From J027 sp034437655 (GTDB lineage: Bacteria > Chloroflexota > Anaerolineae > Aggregatilineales > J027), in contig DAOTTU010000031.1 in assembly GCA_034437655.1 (NCBI GenBank), positions 10,259-74,258 of the forward strand: a stretch of 64,000 nt of DNA, written 5' to 3'. A program made the translations under genes and the position numbers. Below, one piece after another: positions 26,427-34,604 of the stretch; the stretch's first letter is position 1, and each line of letters begins with the position of its first letter. Under the pieces are notes generated by a model that was not told where the DNA came from, did not search any database, and saw only the letters and a program-made list of their open reading frames with translations.

Positions 26427-26951
26427 TTAAGCCTCAGCCTCGTCTGTCTCATCGAATTCATCGGTCTGCATGGAGCGGAACAACCGTACCCCTGAAAGTA
26501 CGAAGAGTCCTGTCATCAATAGCGCCGACGCGACACACCACTGGCACCACTTTTCAAGAATGAAGGCTTCAACATAGATCAAGTATGCGGAATATGTGAA
26601 CCCGAAAAGTGTCACGCTGAATAGCAGTGCTGTGCCATAGTCAGCAAGGAAATTGATGCGGTCATTCAGCAGCAGCATCCCCAGAATCATGCCGTAGCCA
26701 GCGACTCCTAGATATGCGATAGGAACCCCAAAGAACGAGGCGTAGGCGCTGCTTTGAACCCCTTTGCAGTCAATGACGCCTGTACTCACACAGGTGACCT
26801 CAGTGTCGGCAAGTTTAACATAGCTAAGGTAAAGTGAAATTCCGATGCCAATAAGCGCCATCAGAACCCCGAGCCAGCGTAACAGGTCACCGCGCTCGAC
26901 ATCGTGCATGACGGTTGATGTAACTGAAGAATTGATGGTATTGGTTGTCAT
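26427..26951 (-). CDS. Vitamin K epoxide reductase (VKOR) family protein
   Basis: This 174-residue membrane enzyme with about four or five helices passes electrons from DsbA-like proteins to quinone, as DsbB does. It has all the family cysteines: the loop pair Cys54 and Cys62 (in CVSTGVIDC), the conserved serine after GVQS, and the active-site CQWC (Cys136-Cys139). The start is ATG 26951 behind GAGGAG, shorter than the longest open frame (27014). With two DsbA-like genes close by, it is probably their oxidant. It is convergent with the S1-domain gene and downstream of moeA on the same strand. Confidence 0.92.
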   Translation of the reverse strand: MTTNTINSSVTSTVMHDVERGDLLRWLGVLMALIGIGISLYLSYVKLADTEVTCVSTGVIDCKGVQSSAYASFFGVPIAYLGVAGYGMILGMLLLNDRINFLADYGTALLFSVTLFGFTYSAYLIYVEAFILEKWCQWCVASALLMTGLFVLSGVRLFRSMQTDEFDETDEAEA

Positions 26952-27069
26952 GGCTTTTTTTCTCCTCAAAAGTGCTTTATCCTGATAGTAGAGGATATGT
27001 GTGTCGGGCGGCACTGTACATTGTCACGTTATGCCATGACACTGCTCATGATCTGTTAAACTGTGTTCC

Positions 27070-28287
27070 TTATTGCAATGGTCCCAGCGGCCAGATGTCA
27101 ACCATCTCGCCCGCTTCAATCGTTTTGGTGCCTGCTGGAATGATGAGCAATGCGTCGGCGTGAACCAGTGAAGAAATGGCACCGCTGCTCTGAATCCCGG
27201 TGCTGTAGGCTACCGTGCGGCCGGCTTCGTGTTCGAGCCGTACCCGTGCAAAGGTCATGCGGCCGTCACTGAACATGGGTTCGCCTGCGGTGGCCTGCAT
27301 GGTAGTGCGTGTGGCGTCGAGCCCAAGCATTTTGAGCATCGCTGGCCGTACGAAAACCATAAACGTGACCATTGCCGAAACAGGATTACCGGGGAGCCCT
27401 ACGAATGGAATGCCACGTAAACTGCCAACCGTGAGCGGTTTGCCGGGGCGCATGTTAACCTTCCACATGTCCAGATGCCCCAATTCGTTCAGGACATGCC
27501 GCACCACATCGAACGCCCCCACCGACACGCCGGCTGAACTGATGACCAGATCAACATCTTGTTCAAGTGCGGTTTCTAGTTTGGTGCGAACGTCCTCAAC
27601 TGTGTCGCGGGCGATACCAAGTCGCAGCGGTATGGCCCCATGTCTCTCTACCAATGCAGGGAGCGTATAGCCGTTCATATCGCGAATTTTGCCGGGTGCT
27701 AGTGTGTCGTCAGGCGTGAGCAATTCATCACCTGTGGAAAGTACCGCTACTCGTGGTTGCCGTACTACCTCCACAGTTGAATTGCCCAGCCCGGCCAGAA
27801 TGCCAAGGTCAGCCGCCCGTAACTTATGCCCTGCTGCGAGGATTAAATCCCCGGCTTGCACGTCTTCTCCCTGTTGACGGATGTTGGCGTTGGGTGCAAC
27901 TTGCTGCTGAATCGTAACCTGTGGTGGCAGGGCGCTGATCCCACTATCTGCGTCGGTGAGTTCAACCGGGACGACTGTATCGGCACCATCTGGAACAGGT
28001 GCGCCAGTCATAATCCGGATCGCCTGACCGGGTTGCAGGCTTCCAGGGTAAGCATACCCGGCCGGGACATCGCCGACCACTTGCAGGGTGATGGGCGGGG
28101 CGCTGAGGTCTGCACCACTGATGGCAAAACCATCCATCCCGCTGTTATTGAAGGGGGGGAGATCGTGCGAGGCATGGACATCACTGGCCAGCACACGCCC
28201 ATACGCCTGTGCGATTGGGATACGCTCACCTGATAACTGCTGGATAGGGCGTAGGATGATTTCGAGTGCATCTTCAACGGAAAGCAT
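27070..28287 (-). CDS. moeA: Molybdopterin molybdenumtransferase MoeA
   Basis: MoeA inserts molybdate into adenylylated molybdopterin to make molybdenum cofactor. The 405 aa match the family length. Recognisable are PPFNNSGMDGFA, GQAIRIMTGAPVPDGADTVVP, the MoCF-domain motif SSAGVSVGAFDVV (usually SSGGVSVG), and MRPGKP with GLPGNPVSA. The usual domain III/IV ending is present. ATG 28287 has GAGGAG upstream. No other cofactor gene lies nearby, so at least one molybdoenzyme should exist elsewhere in the genome. Confidence 0.95.
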   Translation of the reverse strand: MLSVEDALEIILRPIQQLSGERIPIAQAYGRVLASDVHASHDLPPFNNSGMDGFAISGADLSAPPITLQVVGDVPAGYAYPGSLQPGQAIRIMTGAPVPDGADTVVPVELTDADSGISALPPQVTIQQQVAPNANIRQQGEDVQAGDLILAAGHKLRAADLGILAGLGNSTVEVVRQPRVAVLSTGDELLTPDDTLAPGKIRDMNGYTLPALVERHGAIPLRLGIARDTVEDVRTKLETALEQDVDLVISSAGVSVGAFDVVRHVLNELGHLDMWKVNMRPGKPLTVGSLRGIPFVGLPGNPVSAMVTFMVFVRPAMLKMLGLDATRTTMQATAGEPMFSDGRMTFARVRLEHEAGRTVAYSTGIQSSGAISSLVHADALLIIPAGTKTIEAGEMVDIWPLGPLQ

Positions 28288-28400
28288 AGGTTCTCCTCAA
28301 GTCTTTTTGACGAACAGTGCTGCGCAGCTATCGCGCCAGTGCCCAGAAATACGCTACAATGTATCATACTATATATGCGATGTCAGGAGAGATATGAGCG

Positions 28401-29078
28401 ATGACCGAACCAGGATCAAAAGACGGTCCCTTGTTATACATCACCGAAGGTGAACAGGCAGGGCAGCGCTGGCAGATCAATCGCGAGCCGTTTGTGGTAG
28501 GTCGAGGTGGTGAATGTGACCTCATCTTGCCAGAACGCCAGGTTTCTCGCGAACATATTCGCATCTATAAGAAGGATGAGCAGTTTATCGTTGAAGACCT
28601 CGATAGTAAAAACGGGACGTGGCTCAACGCCGATCAGCTTCAGGCAGAAAGCGCTATTCTCAAAGATGGTGATGAAATCACGATAGCAATGGCGGTACGC
28701 ATGACATTCATCGACAGCGAATCGACCGCACCCATTATGATGGATGAGGCCATTGCACCACGCGGGCAACGGCGCTTGCGGCTCGAACCTAATGCGCGGC
28801 GAGTGTTCATTGCGAATGCAGAAGTTGACCCACCCTTGAGCTTGCCGCAATATCGTCTGCTCGAATTACTCTATGAAGGTGACGGCTCAGTGCGAACCCG
28901 CGAAGAGGTTGTCAACCATGTGTGGCCCGATGCTGCTGCTGATGGGGTGAGTGAACAGGCGATTGATGCACTGGTGCGACGCTTGCGTGACCGCTTGAGT
29001 GAAGTGGACGATTCTTATCAATATGTTGTTACGGTGCGCGGGCATGGTTTTCGGCTAGACAACCCGACAATTGAATGA
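28401..29078 (+). CDS. FHA domain fused to an OmpR-type winged-helix DNA-binding domain
   Basis: This 225-residue regulator has an FHA phosphothreonine-binding domain at about residues 25-95 (VVGRGGECDLILPERQVSREHI, split by the core GR and SREH motifs, then DSKNGTWLN). A Trans_reg_C winged helix follows at about 130-222 (LSLPQYRLLELLYE ... VRRLRDRLSE ... VVTVRGHGFRL). It looks like a response regulator whose receiver domain has been replaced by FHA, so it should respond to Ser/Thr kinase signalling rather than histidine kinases. No kinase gene is adjacent. A TACAAT lies about 45 bases upstream. It precedes the Mth938-like gene by 47 bases on the same strand. Confidence 0.88.
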   Translation: MTEPGSKDGPLLYITEGEQAGQRWQINREPFVVGRGGECDLILPERQVSREHIRIYKKDEQFIVEDLDSKNGTWLNADQLQAESAILKDGDEITIAMAVRMTFIDSESTAPIMMDEAIAPRGQRRLRLEPNARRVFIANAEVDPPLSLPQYRLLELLYEGDGSVRTREEVVNHVWPDAAADGVSEQAIDALVRRLRDRLSEVDDSYQYVVTVRGHGFRLDNPTIE

Positions 29079-29125
29079 CGGACTTTCTCACAATGCAAAC
29101 TGAGTGAAACGGTAGCTTCTCAACC

Positions 29126-29569
29126 ATGAACGACCATAGAGACGACGTACAGGGTTACGATGCATTCGATGAATTTGACGCTTCCACAACCACCGACGTT
29201 CCTGCATCCCCATACATTACGCATTTTTCGTGGGGAAAGGTCCGGGTTGAAGGGTATACCCGGACGTTTAAGGACGTTCAGATATATCCCGGTGGCGTCC
29301 AGGAATGGGATTGGAATGTCAATGGTACGCGCCACGACCCCGGGATTCACCCACTCGATGCCTTACCTCTGCTTCATGCCGGTGCGCGGATCATTATTTT
29401 GAGCAGGGGTGTGCAGGAAATGCTCAAGGTACAGTCGCACATGGTCGAGATGCTCGAAAAGAAGGGTTTTGAAGTGCATGCCCTGCAAAGTGAGGCTGCT
29501 GTTGAACGCTACAACGAACTTGCCAACGCCGGGGAAGCTGTCGGCATGTTGCTACACTCTACCTGTTAG
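29126..29569 (+). CDS. Mth938-like domain protein (NDUFAF3/DUF498 family)
   Basis: This 147-residue cytoplasmic protein matches the Mth938-like fold over residues about 28-147: ITHFSWGKVRVEG, YPGGVQEWDWNVNGTRHDPGIHP, IILSRGVQEMLKV, and the C-terminal GMLLHSTC. The human relative NDUFAF3 helps assemble respiratory complex I. The role of bacterial members is not settled. The first 27 residues are acidic and probably disordered. It may be cotranscribed with the FHA regulator upstream. Confidence 0.85.
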   Translation: MNDHRDDVQGYDAFDEFDASTTTDVPASPYITHFSWGKVRVEGYTRTFKDVQIYPGGVQEWDWNVNGTRHDPGIHPLDALPLLHAGARIIILSRGVQEMLKVQSHMVEMLEKKGFEVHALQSEAAVERYNELANAGEAVGMLLHSTC

Positions 29570-29623
29570 GAAAAGCGTGCCTCCTGCCCGTAGCTGGACA
29601 GGAGGGTTGCCAGTGCAGGGAGG

Positions 29624-31606
29624 TTATGTTGTGGTTGCCATGTCCACATATTCCATTGGAATGCGTTCGGAAATGGCCAGTTCAAGCACGTCGTTTACGA
29701 TTTCAGACGCTAATGATGCTTTGTATTCAGCGTCGCTCAAGGACCATGTCTTTGACTTGACCTCCAGATAGCGGTGGTCTGCGCCGGGTGTAAGGATTTC
29801 GTCCAGATTAATGTAGAAAAGCACGCCTTTATAGAGAATATGCCAGCGCTTGCGCTCCTTATGGATTTCGCGTTCTTCAGGGGCGTTGAAATATTCACGG
29901 TAGAAGCGCAACGGACGGTCTGCCGGCGCGAGGAACTGTGACCGTGAAAGCAAGACTGCTTTGCCAAACTCACGTTCTTTTGTTGGGGCTGTGTAGGTGA
30001 GTCGTGTTCGTACATTTTCGACATTTCCGCCTTCCCCAATGAAGTCGTCTTCGCGATAACGTACACGCCCGCTGTCAGGTTCTGGCCACAGAAAATAGGT
30101 GTCATACTGGCGATAATGCGAATGTTTGACGATCCGCACGTCGGGATGATCGAAGAGTTTTCCAATGTCCTGTGGTGCATCAAAAATCGTTTTAAGCTGA
30201 ATCTCGAAACTTTCTTGCTGTTCAAGGCTGGCGATACTCACCAGTTTTGAAAGTACATTCTGTGAGAACTCACGCAGATAAGCGTCAATTTCAACAGCCA
30301 GTGCTTGTGCTTCTACCAATATCGGCTCCACATCAACCGTCAGCAGTTCACGCTGACGCATCAGCCAGCGTCCGTTGCACATTACATCTTCTACATCTGT
30401 GCTTTTCGCTGCGTAGACAATCTGTGCATAAACGCTGTCGGGGTCGTGGCTGAACCGCGGTGTGTTGTGCAGATTACGTTGATTGATGGTAATGATGTCA
30501 GCGCGTTTGCCAACGTCGAGGCTGCCTGTGATGTCGTCAATGTGGCAGGCTTGCGCCCCCATCCGGGTTGCCATCAACAGGGCTTGCCTGGCCGGCAGCG
30601 TAGTAGGGTCGTTGGACGCGGTTTTGGCTAGAATTGCGGCGAGATGAATCTCAGTGAACATATCGAGGTCGTTGTTGCTGGCGGTGCCGTCAGTGCCAAT
30701 ACCAACATTCACCCCCTGGGCAAGCATTTCTGCGACGGGGGCAATACCGCTGGCTAGCTTCAGGTTGCTGGTGGGGTTGTGTGCGACCCCGGCATTGTGG
30801 TTATGCAGCGTGCGGATTTCGCCCTGGTCAATATGCACGCAATGGGCACACAGGCACTTGTGATCGAGTACGCCCAACTTTTTGATGCGTGGTACGGGTG
30901 GCATCCCAAAATCGCGCCGGCTGTCTTCAACCTCTTGGTTGGTCTCCGAAACATGAATAATCAGCGGCACATCATGCTTGTGAGCAAGCGCGGCGCATTG
31001 TTCCAGCATGTCATCGGTGCTGGTGTATGGTGCGTGGGGCGCAACAGACGGAATGACTGTCGGGTGCCCTTTCCAGCGTTCAATAAAGGCTTCGGTATAG
31101 GCGAGGCTGGTCTCATAGCTTTCGGCGTCTGGGGCGAGGAACTTGAGTATCGTCTGCCCGCACAACCCGCGCATACCGATTTCGGCGGCTGCTTTCGCGA
31201 CTTCTTCTTCGAAATAGTACATATCGGCAAAGGTCGTTGTCCCGCCGCGTATGAGTTCAGCCATGGCCAATTTTGCACCCAAAGACACAAAGTTCTCATC
31301 TACGAACATGCGCTCGGTAGGCATGATGTAGCCTAGCAGCCACACATCAAGCCGTAGGTCATCGGCTAGCCCGCGAACCAGTGTCATAGAAAGGTGTGTG
31401 TGCGTGTTGACAAGGCCCGGCATGATGACCTGTCCGGTGCAGTCGATCACATCTTCAGCGCTATAGTCCGCTTCGATCTTTTCTCTTTCACCAATGGCAA
31501 CGATTTTGTCGGCCTGGACGGCAACTGCACCCGGCGCGAAGATGTCCATATCTTCGTTCATCGTTAGTACAGTGCCGCCCACAAACAAAACATCTACATG
31601 TTGCAT
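29624..31606 (-). CDS. MTA/SAH deaminase-type amidohydrolase with a C-terminal CYTH-like domain
   Basis: The first 440 residues are a metal-dependent amidohydrolase of the ATZ/TRZ and MTA/SAH-deaminase group. They show GLVNTHTHLSMTLVRGLADD (HxH metal ligands His69, His71), IIHVSETNQEVED, CAHCVHID, and the GIGTDGTASNNDLDM metal-binding Asp. It would deaminate an adenosine-like or related substrate. About 210 further residues are not part of that family. Their pattern (GRVRYREDD, RTRLTYTAP, KRWHILYKGVLFYINLDEI, YLEVKSKTWS) resembles a CYTH/triphosphate-tunnel fold. This fusion is unusual. ATG 31606 has AGAGGG eight bases upstream; a GTG nine bases earlier is also possible. Confidence 0.82.
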   Translation of the reverse strand: MQHVDVLFVGGTVLTMNEDMDIFAPGAVAVQADKIVAIGEREKIEADYSAEDVIDCTGQVIMPGLVNTHTHLSMTLVRGLADDLRLDVWLLGYIMPTERMFVDENFVSLGAKLAMAELIRGGTTTFADMYYFEEEVAKAAAEIGMRGLCGQTILKFLAPDAESYETSLAYTEAFIERWKGHPTVIPSVAPHAPYTSTDDMLEQCAALAHKHDVPLIIHVSETNQEVEDSRRDFGMPPVPRIKKLGVLDHKCLCAHCVHIDQGEIRTLHNHNAGVAHNPTSNLKLASGIAPVAEMLAQGVNVGIGTDGTASNNDLDMFTEIHLAAILAKTASNDPTTLPARQALLMATRMGAQACHIDDITGSLDVGKRADIITINQRNLHNTPRFSHDPDSVYAQIVYAAKSTDVEDVMCNGRWLMRQRELLTVDVEPILVEAQALAVEIDAYLREFSQNVLSKLVSIASLEQQESFEIQLKTIFDAPQDIGKLFDHPDVRIVKHSHYRQYDTYFLWPEPDSGRVRYREDDFIGEGGNVENVRTRLTYTAPTKEREFGKAVLLSRSQFLAPADRPLRFYREYFNAPEEREIHKERKRWHILYKGVLFYINLDEILTPGADHRYLEVKSKTWSLSDAEYKASLASEIVNDVLELAISERIPMEYVDMATTT

Positions 31607-31718
31607 GTGCTTCACCCTCTGAATGTGTGAAAATTTGTCGGATTATAGCGCAAAGTTGGTCACACGCGAACCGTTTTTGTCAGCCTGCACGATTCAGCGG
31701 TAAAACGGTGAGGAGATT

Positions 31719-32195
31719 TCAGGATTGTACTTGCAGGCCGGGTGTCTCTTTTGCGAGGGCGTTGACTTCTTTAAGCATCGTAAATGTGGCCTGGATAAAC
31801 GTTTCGATCAGGTCTATAAATTGTGCTTCGCTAATGGTGTGCAACGGCCAGTGTTGAACCCCAACCAGTACATCTATATCGTTCATGTCTTGAATAGCAA
31901 AGCTCGCCGCACCGAGCTGGTCTGCATCGAACTGTCGCCGCAGCAAATGCAGTAATGGTGCGCTTTCCAATTCATGTGTGACGATAGCCAGCGGTGAATG
32001 TAGACTGAAAAACTGTCCGCTACTGGCAACGCGAATCTGAATATTCAGTTCATCTTTGTGCAGCTTGACTGGCGCAGCCGCGAAAGGGATCAGGATATTG
32101 CCCCAGCCACGGTCCTTGAGTTGATTCTGAATGTCGTAGTTACGATCTGCTATGGCCGACAGCCCCCGTTTAAGATCATCAACGATACGCATCAC
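31719..32195 (-). CDS. YbjN/type III chaperone-like small protein, partner of the preceding putative effector
   Basis: This 158-residue cytoplasmic protein has a YbjN/CesT-like look: an amphipathic N-terminal region, alternating strands (LNIQIRVASSGQFFSLHSP and FAIQDMNDIDVLVGVQHWPL, each split by charged turns), and two long helices at the end. Small proteins with this fold are chaperones of secreted effectors or toxin partners. Its GTG start (32195) overlaps the stop of the upstream effector-like gene in a GTGA, so the two are translationally coupled. An alternative ATG is three bases further in. The family call is tentative; the coupling is plain in the sequence. Confidence 0.55.
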   Translation of the reverse strand: MMRIVDDLKRGLSAIADRNYDIQNQLKDRGWGNILIPFAAAPVKLHKDELNIQIRVASSGQFFSLHSPLAIVTHELESAPLLHLLRRQFDADQLGAASFAIQDMNDIDVLVGVQHWPLHTISEAQFIDLIETFIQATFTMLKEVNALAKETPGLQVQS

Positions 32196-33376
32196 TGGTG
32201 CCTCAAGATGTCTTGACCGATGAGTTCCCCGGCCGTAGCGGCGTAGTTATCACGGTAACCATGTCCGCCAGACACTTTGGTCATCGTTGACTCATCATGC
32301 CCCGAAACCCACCAGTCTTTGGTGCCCCATTCGCTATAGGTGCCGACCAGCATACTGATGGCGTCATAGCTACCGACGATGTAGTCAACCGGAAGTACCG
32401 TGGAGGGGAACTCGACTGCGTTGCCAGCGTAAACGAGGTTAATATACTTGTCCATTTCTTCTTTGGCCCGGGTTTCCGCGATGTCTTTGATGACGGATGA
32501 CACCAGAAAGCGCTGAAAACGATTGAGTGTCAAAACCTGTTCGGCCTCTTCCCAGACCTGCGGCAAGTATTCCTGTGTAAGCGCCGCATGTGTCTGGCGC
32601 ACGGCATTGTCAGTTTTAATGGTGCCGCGACTATGTGCTGAAACCGTGGTGCGCTGTTGGTTATGCACGGCGTCGAGCATGATCTGCCGCTGACTTGCAG
32701 TAACATCGTCAGAAAAGGACAATTTGCCTTTGATGCAATCCCAGACATCTGAGCCAAAGCCCAGCGTAGTACTGTAGGTGTACAATACGTCTACGGCGTC
32801 TTGCCCCAGCGCGACCTCTTCGTCACTATCCAGTGTTTCATTGACACTGTTTTGCAGCGACACCGCATCACGAATGCCACTTTCAGGTTTAACATTCATG
32901 CCGTTGACGTGGGTCACCTGTGGATACCAATCTCCCAGATTGATTGGTTCCGGGTAATAGTCTACGACGGGTTTGTTCGCGTTAAACCCGACCACAACAC
33001 CCATCGCAACATATTGAACATCGCCTTGTGGGGTTTCAGTGCGTTTGACTTCTTCAATTTTGCGGTTGGGCTCACGACCACTGACGCGGTACTGCTTGCC
33101 ATCAAAGTCAGTATATTGCTTGCCAGAGCCATCGTTGCGAGTGTTGCCTTCAGCAACTGGGGGTAAATCATTTTGACGCTGCACGCGCTGTTGCAGCACC
33201 TGACCAGTAGCCCGGTTGCCTACTGTGCGCTGAAGCTGAATAATGCTTGCTGTGGTGAATGTTGGGGCGGATGCAAGGTCTGTTGTATTGGGTTTGGTCA
33301 ACTCGCGATCTTGTGGTTGCAAGCCGCTAGTGTTGCTGGACTTTATATGTTCTCGGGGCATTGGACCGTCGCTCAC
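32192..33376 (-). CDS. Putative eCIS-type effector with alpha/beta-hydrolase fold
   Basis: This 394-residue protein begins with a disordered stretch containing IIQLQRTVGNRATGQVLQQ (about 45-63), then a Gln-rich VQRQ. The motif LQR-x-x-GNRA is the N-terminal signature shared by DUF4157-type and other cargo of extracellular contractile injection systems. The body contains a nucleophile elbow SAHSRGT (Ser249). With Asp338 in GSYDAISMLVG and His372 in GGHGYRDNY, it makes a plausible Ser-Asp-His triad of a lipase or esterase. There is no signal peptide, as expected for cargo loaded in the cytoplasm. It is coupled to the chaperone-like gene. No sheath, tube or baseplate gene is in the window. The triad and effector role are inferred. 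Confidence 0.6.
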   Translation of the reverse strand: MSDGPMPREHIKSSNTSGLQPQDRELTKPNTTDLASAPTFTTASIIQLQRTVGNRATGQVLQQRVQRQNDLPPVAEGNTRNDGSGKQYTDFDGKQYRVSGREPNRKIEEVKRTETPQGDVQYVAMGVVVGFNANKPVVDYYPEPINLGDWYPQVTHVNGMNVKPESGIRDAVSLQNSVNETLDSDEEVALGQDAVDVLYTYSTTLGFGSDVWDCIKGKLSFSDDVTASQRQIMLDAVHNQQRTTVSAHSRGTIKTDNAVRQTHAALTQEYLPQVWEEAEQVLTLNRFQRFLVSSVIKDIAETRAKEEMDKYINLVYAGNAVEFPSTVLPVDYIVGSYDAISMLVGTYSEWGTKDWWVSGHDESTMTKVSGGHGYRDNYAATAGELIGQDILRHQ

Positions 33377-33496
33377 AAATCAACGATAACTCAATATTAA
33401 CTCGTATACAGTGTAGCATATTCTTTGCTCAGCCACCACAAGCCAAAGTGAACAACATCAAACGAGTTTGCTGCAACTCAATCTCGGTTTATCCTG

Positions 33497-34594
33497 CTAT
33501 GGCCTGGCAACTGCCTGGAGCGTACTATCATAAATGGGTGCCAGCATCTGCCAGTCATTTACCGCGATATGATCGCGCAGGTGTTGCGCGGCAGGGCGAT
33601 GGCAGGGGGGCTGTAAATGTGCTGCAAGCCGATGGTAAAGACCTTCATCGGTGTTATATAGAGCCTGTTGATGGTGCAGATGTGGCAACAGATAGGGGTA
33701 ATTCAATCGATTGGGCAAGACCGGCCAACATCTACAGTAGAGCGCTTCAACGGTACTGATGCCGAAAAATTCCTGTATGGCTGTGCTGACAACGATGTCT
33801 GCTTGCCACAGCAGTCTGGCGTAATCTTCAAAGCGTGGCAGGTAGCCGAGCTGCACCACACGTTCGCCAAGTTGTTGTGGCAAGTTAGCAAACTCAACCG
33901 GGTTTTGTTGAAAGTTCTCGCCTGTAATCGCAACACGGAAATCATAACCAGCGGCGTGCAGGCGCAAAATGGTCTTTGTGAACAGTTCTGGATTCTTGTC
34001 AAATTCCCAGCGGTGGTTCCACAGAATAAGCGGCGGCTGTTTCTCGTGAGAGGGGGTGCTGGTGGGAGCATAGGTGTCGAAACGGGCCAGATCAACCCCA
34101 AGTGACAATACGTCACTTTTCTTGCGGATGGCGTCGATGGTTTCAAGATTATTATGATCAGGAAAATGTTTTAACAGGCGCGGCAATTCATCAATAAAGG
34201 CGTGAAGATGAAACTGGCTGTTAAAGCGGACCGCATCTGCAACGAGAGCGCTGGTGTAATTGATAAAAGCATAATGATTCTGCAATTTCTGGCGCGGCCC
34301 ACGTGGGTAGAGCAGTTGGTTTTCATGGAAATAGAGCATCACCGGGCAGTCAGGCTTTGCCAGCGCGACGAATGTTGCAACATCTAACATGTCAGAAGCG
34401 ATTATGAGGTCGGGCTGTGCTGAGCGTGATTTGTATTGTGTTGCGAGTGTCACAGCACCCCCAAGCAAACGCCACTGCCAGAACTGCCCGGGTAGACTTA
34501 AAATTGTGATGCTGTGACGGCTGTGTTGTGCATAACCGCGCATCCAGGCGGCGTGAGAGCCTGTGTCGTATGGCTCAATAAAAAGAATCTGCAT
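33497..34594 (-). CDS. tRNA-queuosine alpha-mannosyltransferase-like glycosyltransferase (DUF3524/GTDC1)
   Basis: This 365-residue GT4-type glycosyltransferase has the N-terminal DUF3524 domain: MQILFIEPYDTGSHAAWMRGY, HSRHSITILSLPGQFWQWRL, SDMLDVATFVAL and YFHENQLLYP. The C-terminal Rossmann half has NHRWEFDKNPELF, LGYLPRFEDYARLLWQADIVVSTA and QEFFGISTVEA. Animal homologues add mannose to queuosine in tRNA-Asp; bacterial ones are much less studied. The long open frame starts at 34969, but homology begins at ATG 34594 and the extra 125 codons overlap the regulator gene, so I take the short form. It starts ten bases after the BTAD regulator, probably in one operon. Confidence 0.85.
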   Translation of the reverse strand: MQILFIEPYDTGSHAAWMRGYAQHSRHSITILSLPGQFWQWRLLGGAVTLATQYKSRSAQPDLIIASDMLDVATFVALAKPDCPVMLYFHENQLLYPRGPRQKLQNHYAFINYTSALVADAVRFNSQFHLHAFIDELPRLLKHFPDHNNLETIDAIRKKSDVLSLGVDLARFDTYAPTSTPSHEKQPPLILWNHRWEFDKNPELFTKTILRLHAAGYDFRVAITGENFQQNPVEFANLPQQLGERVVQLGYLPRFEDYARLLWQADIVVSTAIQEFFGISTVEALYCRCWPVLPNRLNYPYLLPHLHHQQALYNTDEGLYHRLAAHLQPPCHRPAAQHLRDHIAVNDWQMLAPIYDSTLQAVARP

Positions 34595-34604
34595 CGCAAT
34601 ATAG

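Noticed and set aside
26339..26563. 74-codon open frame after the S1-domain gene
   Set aside because: It begins in an intrinsic terminator and runs antisense into the VKOR gene.
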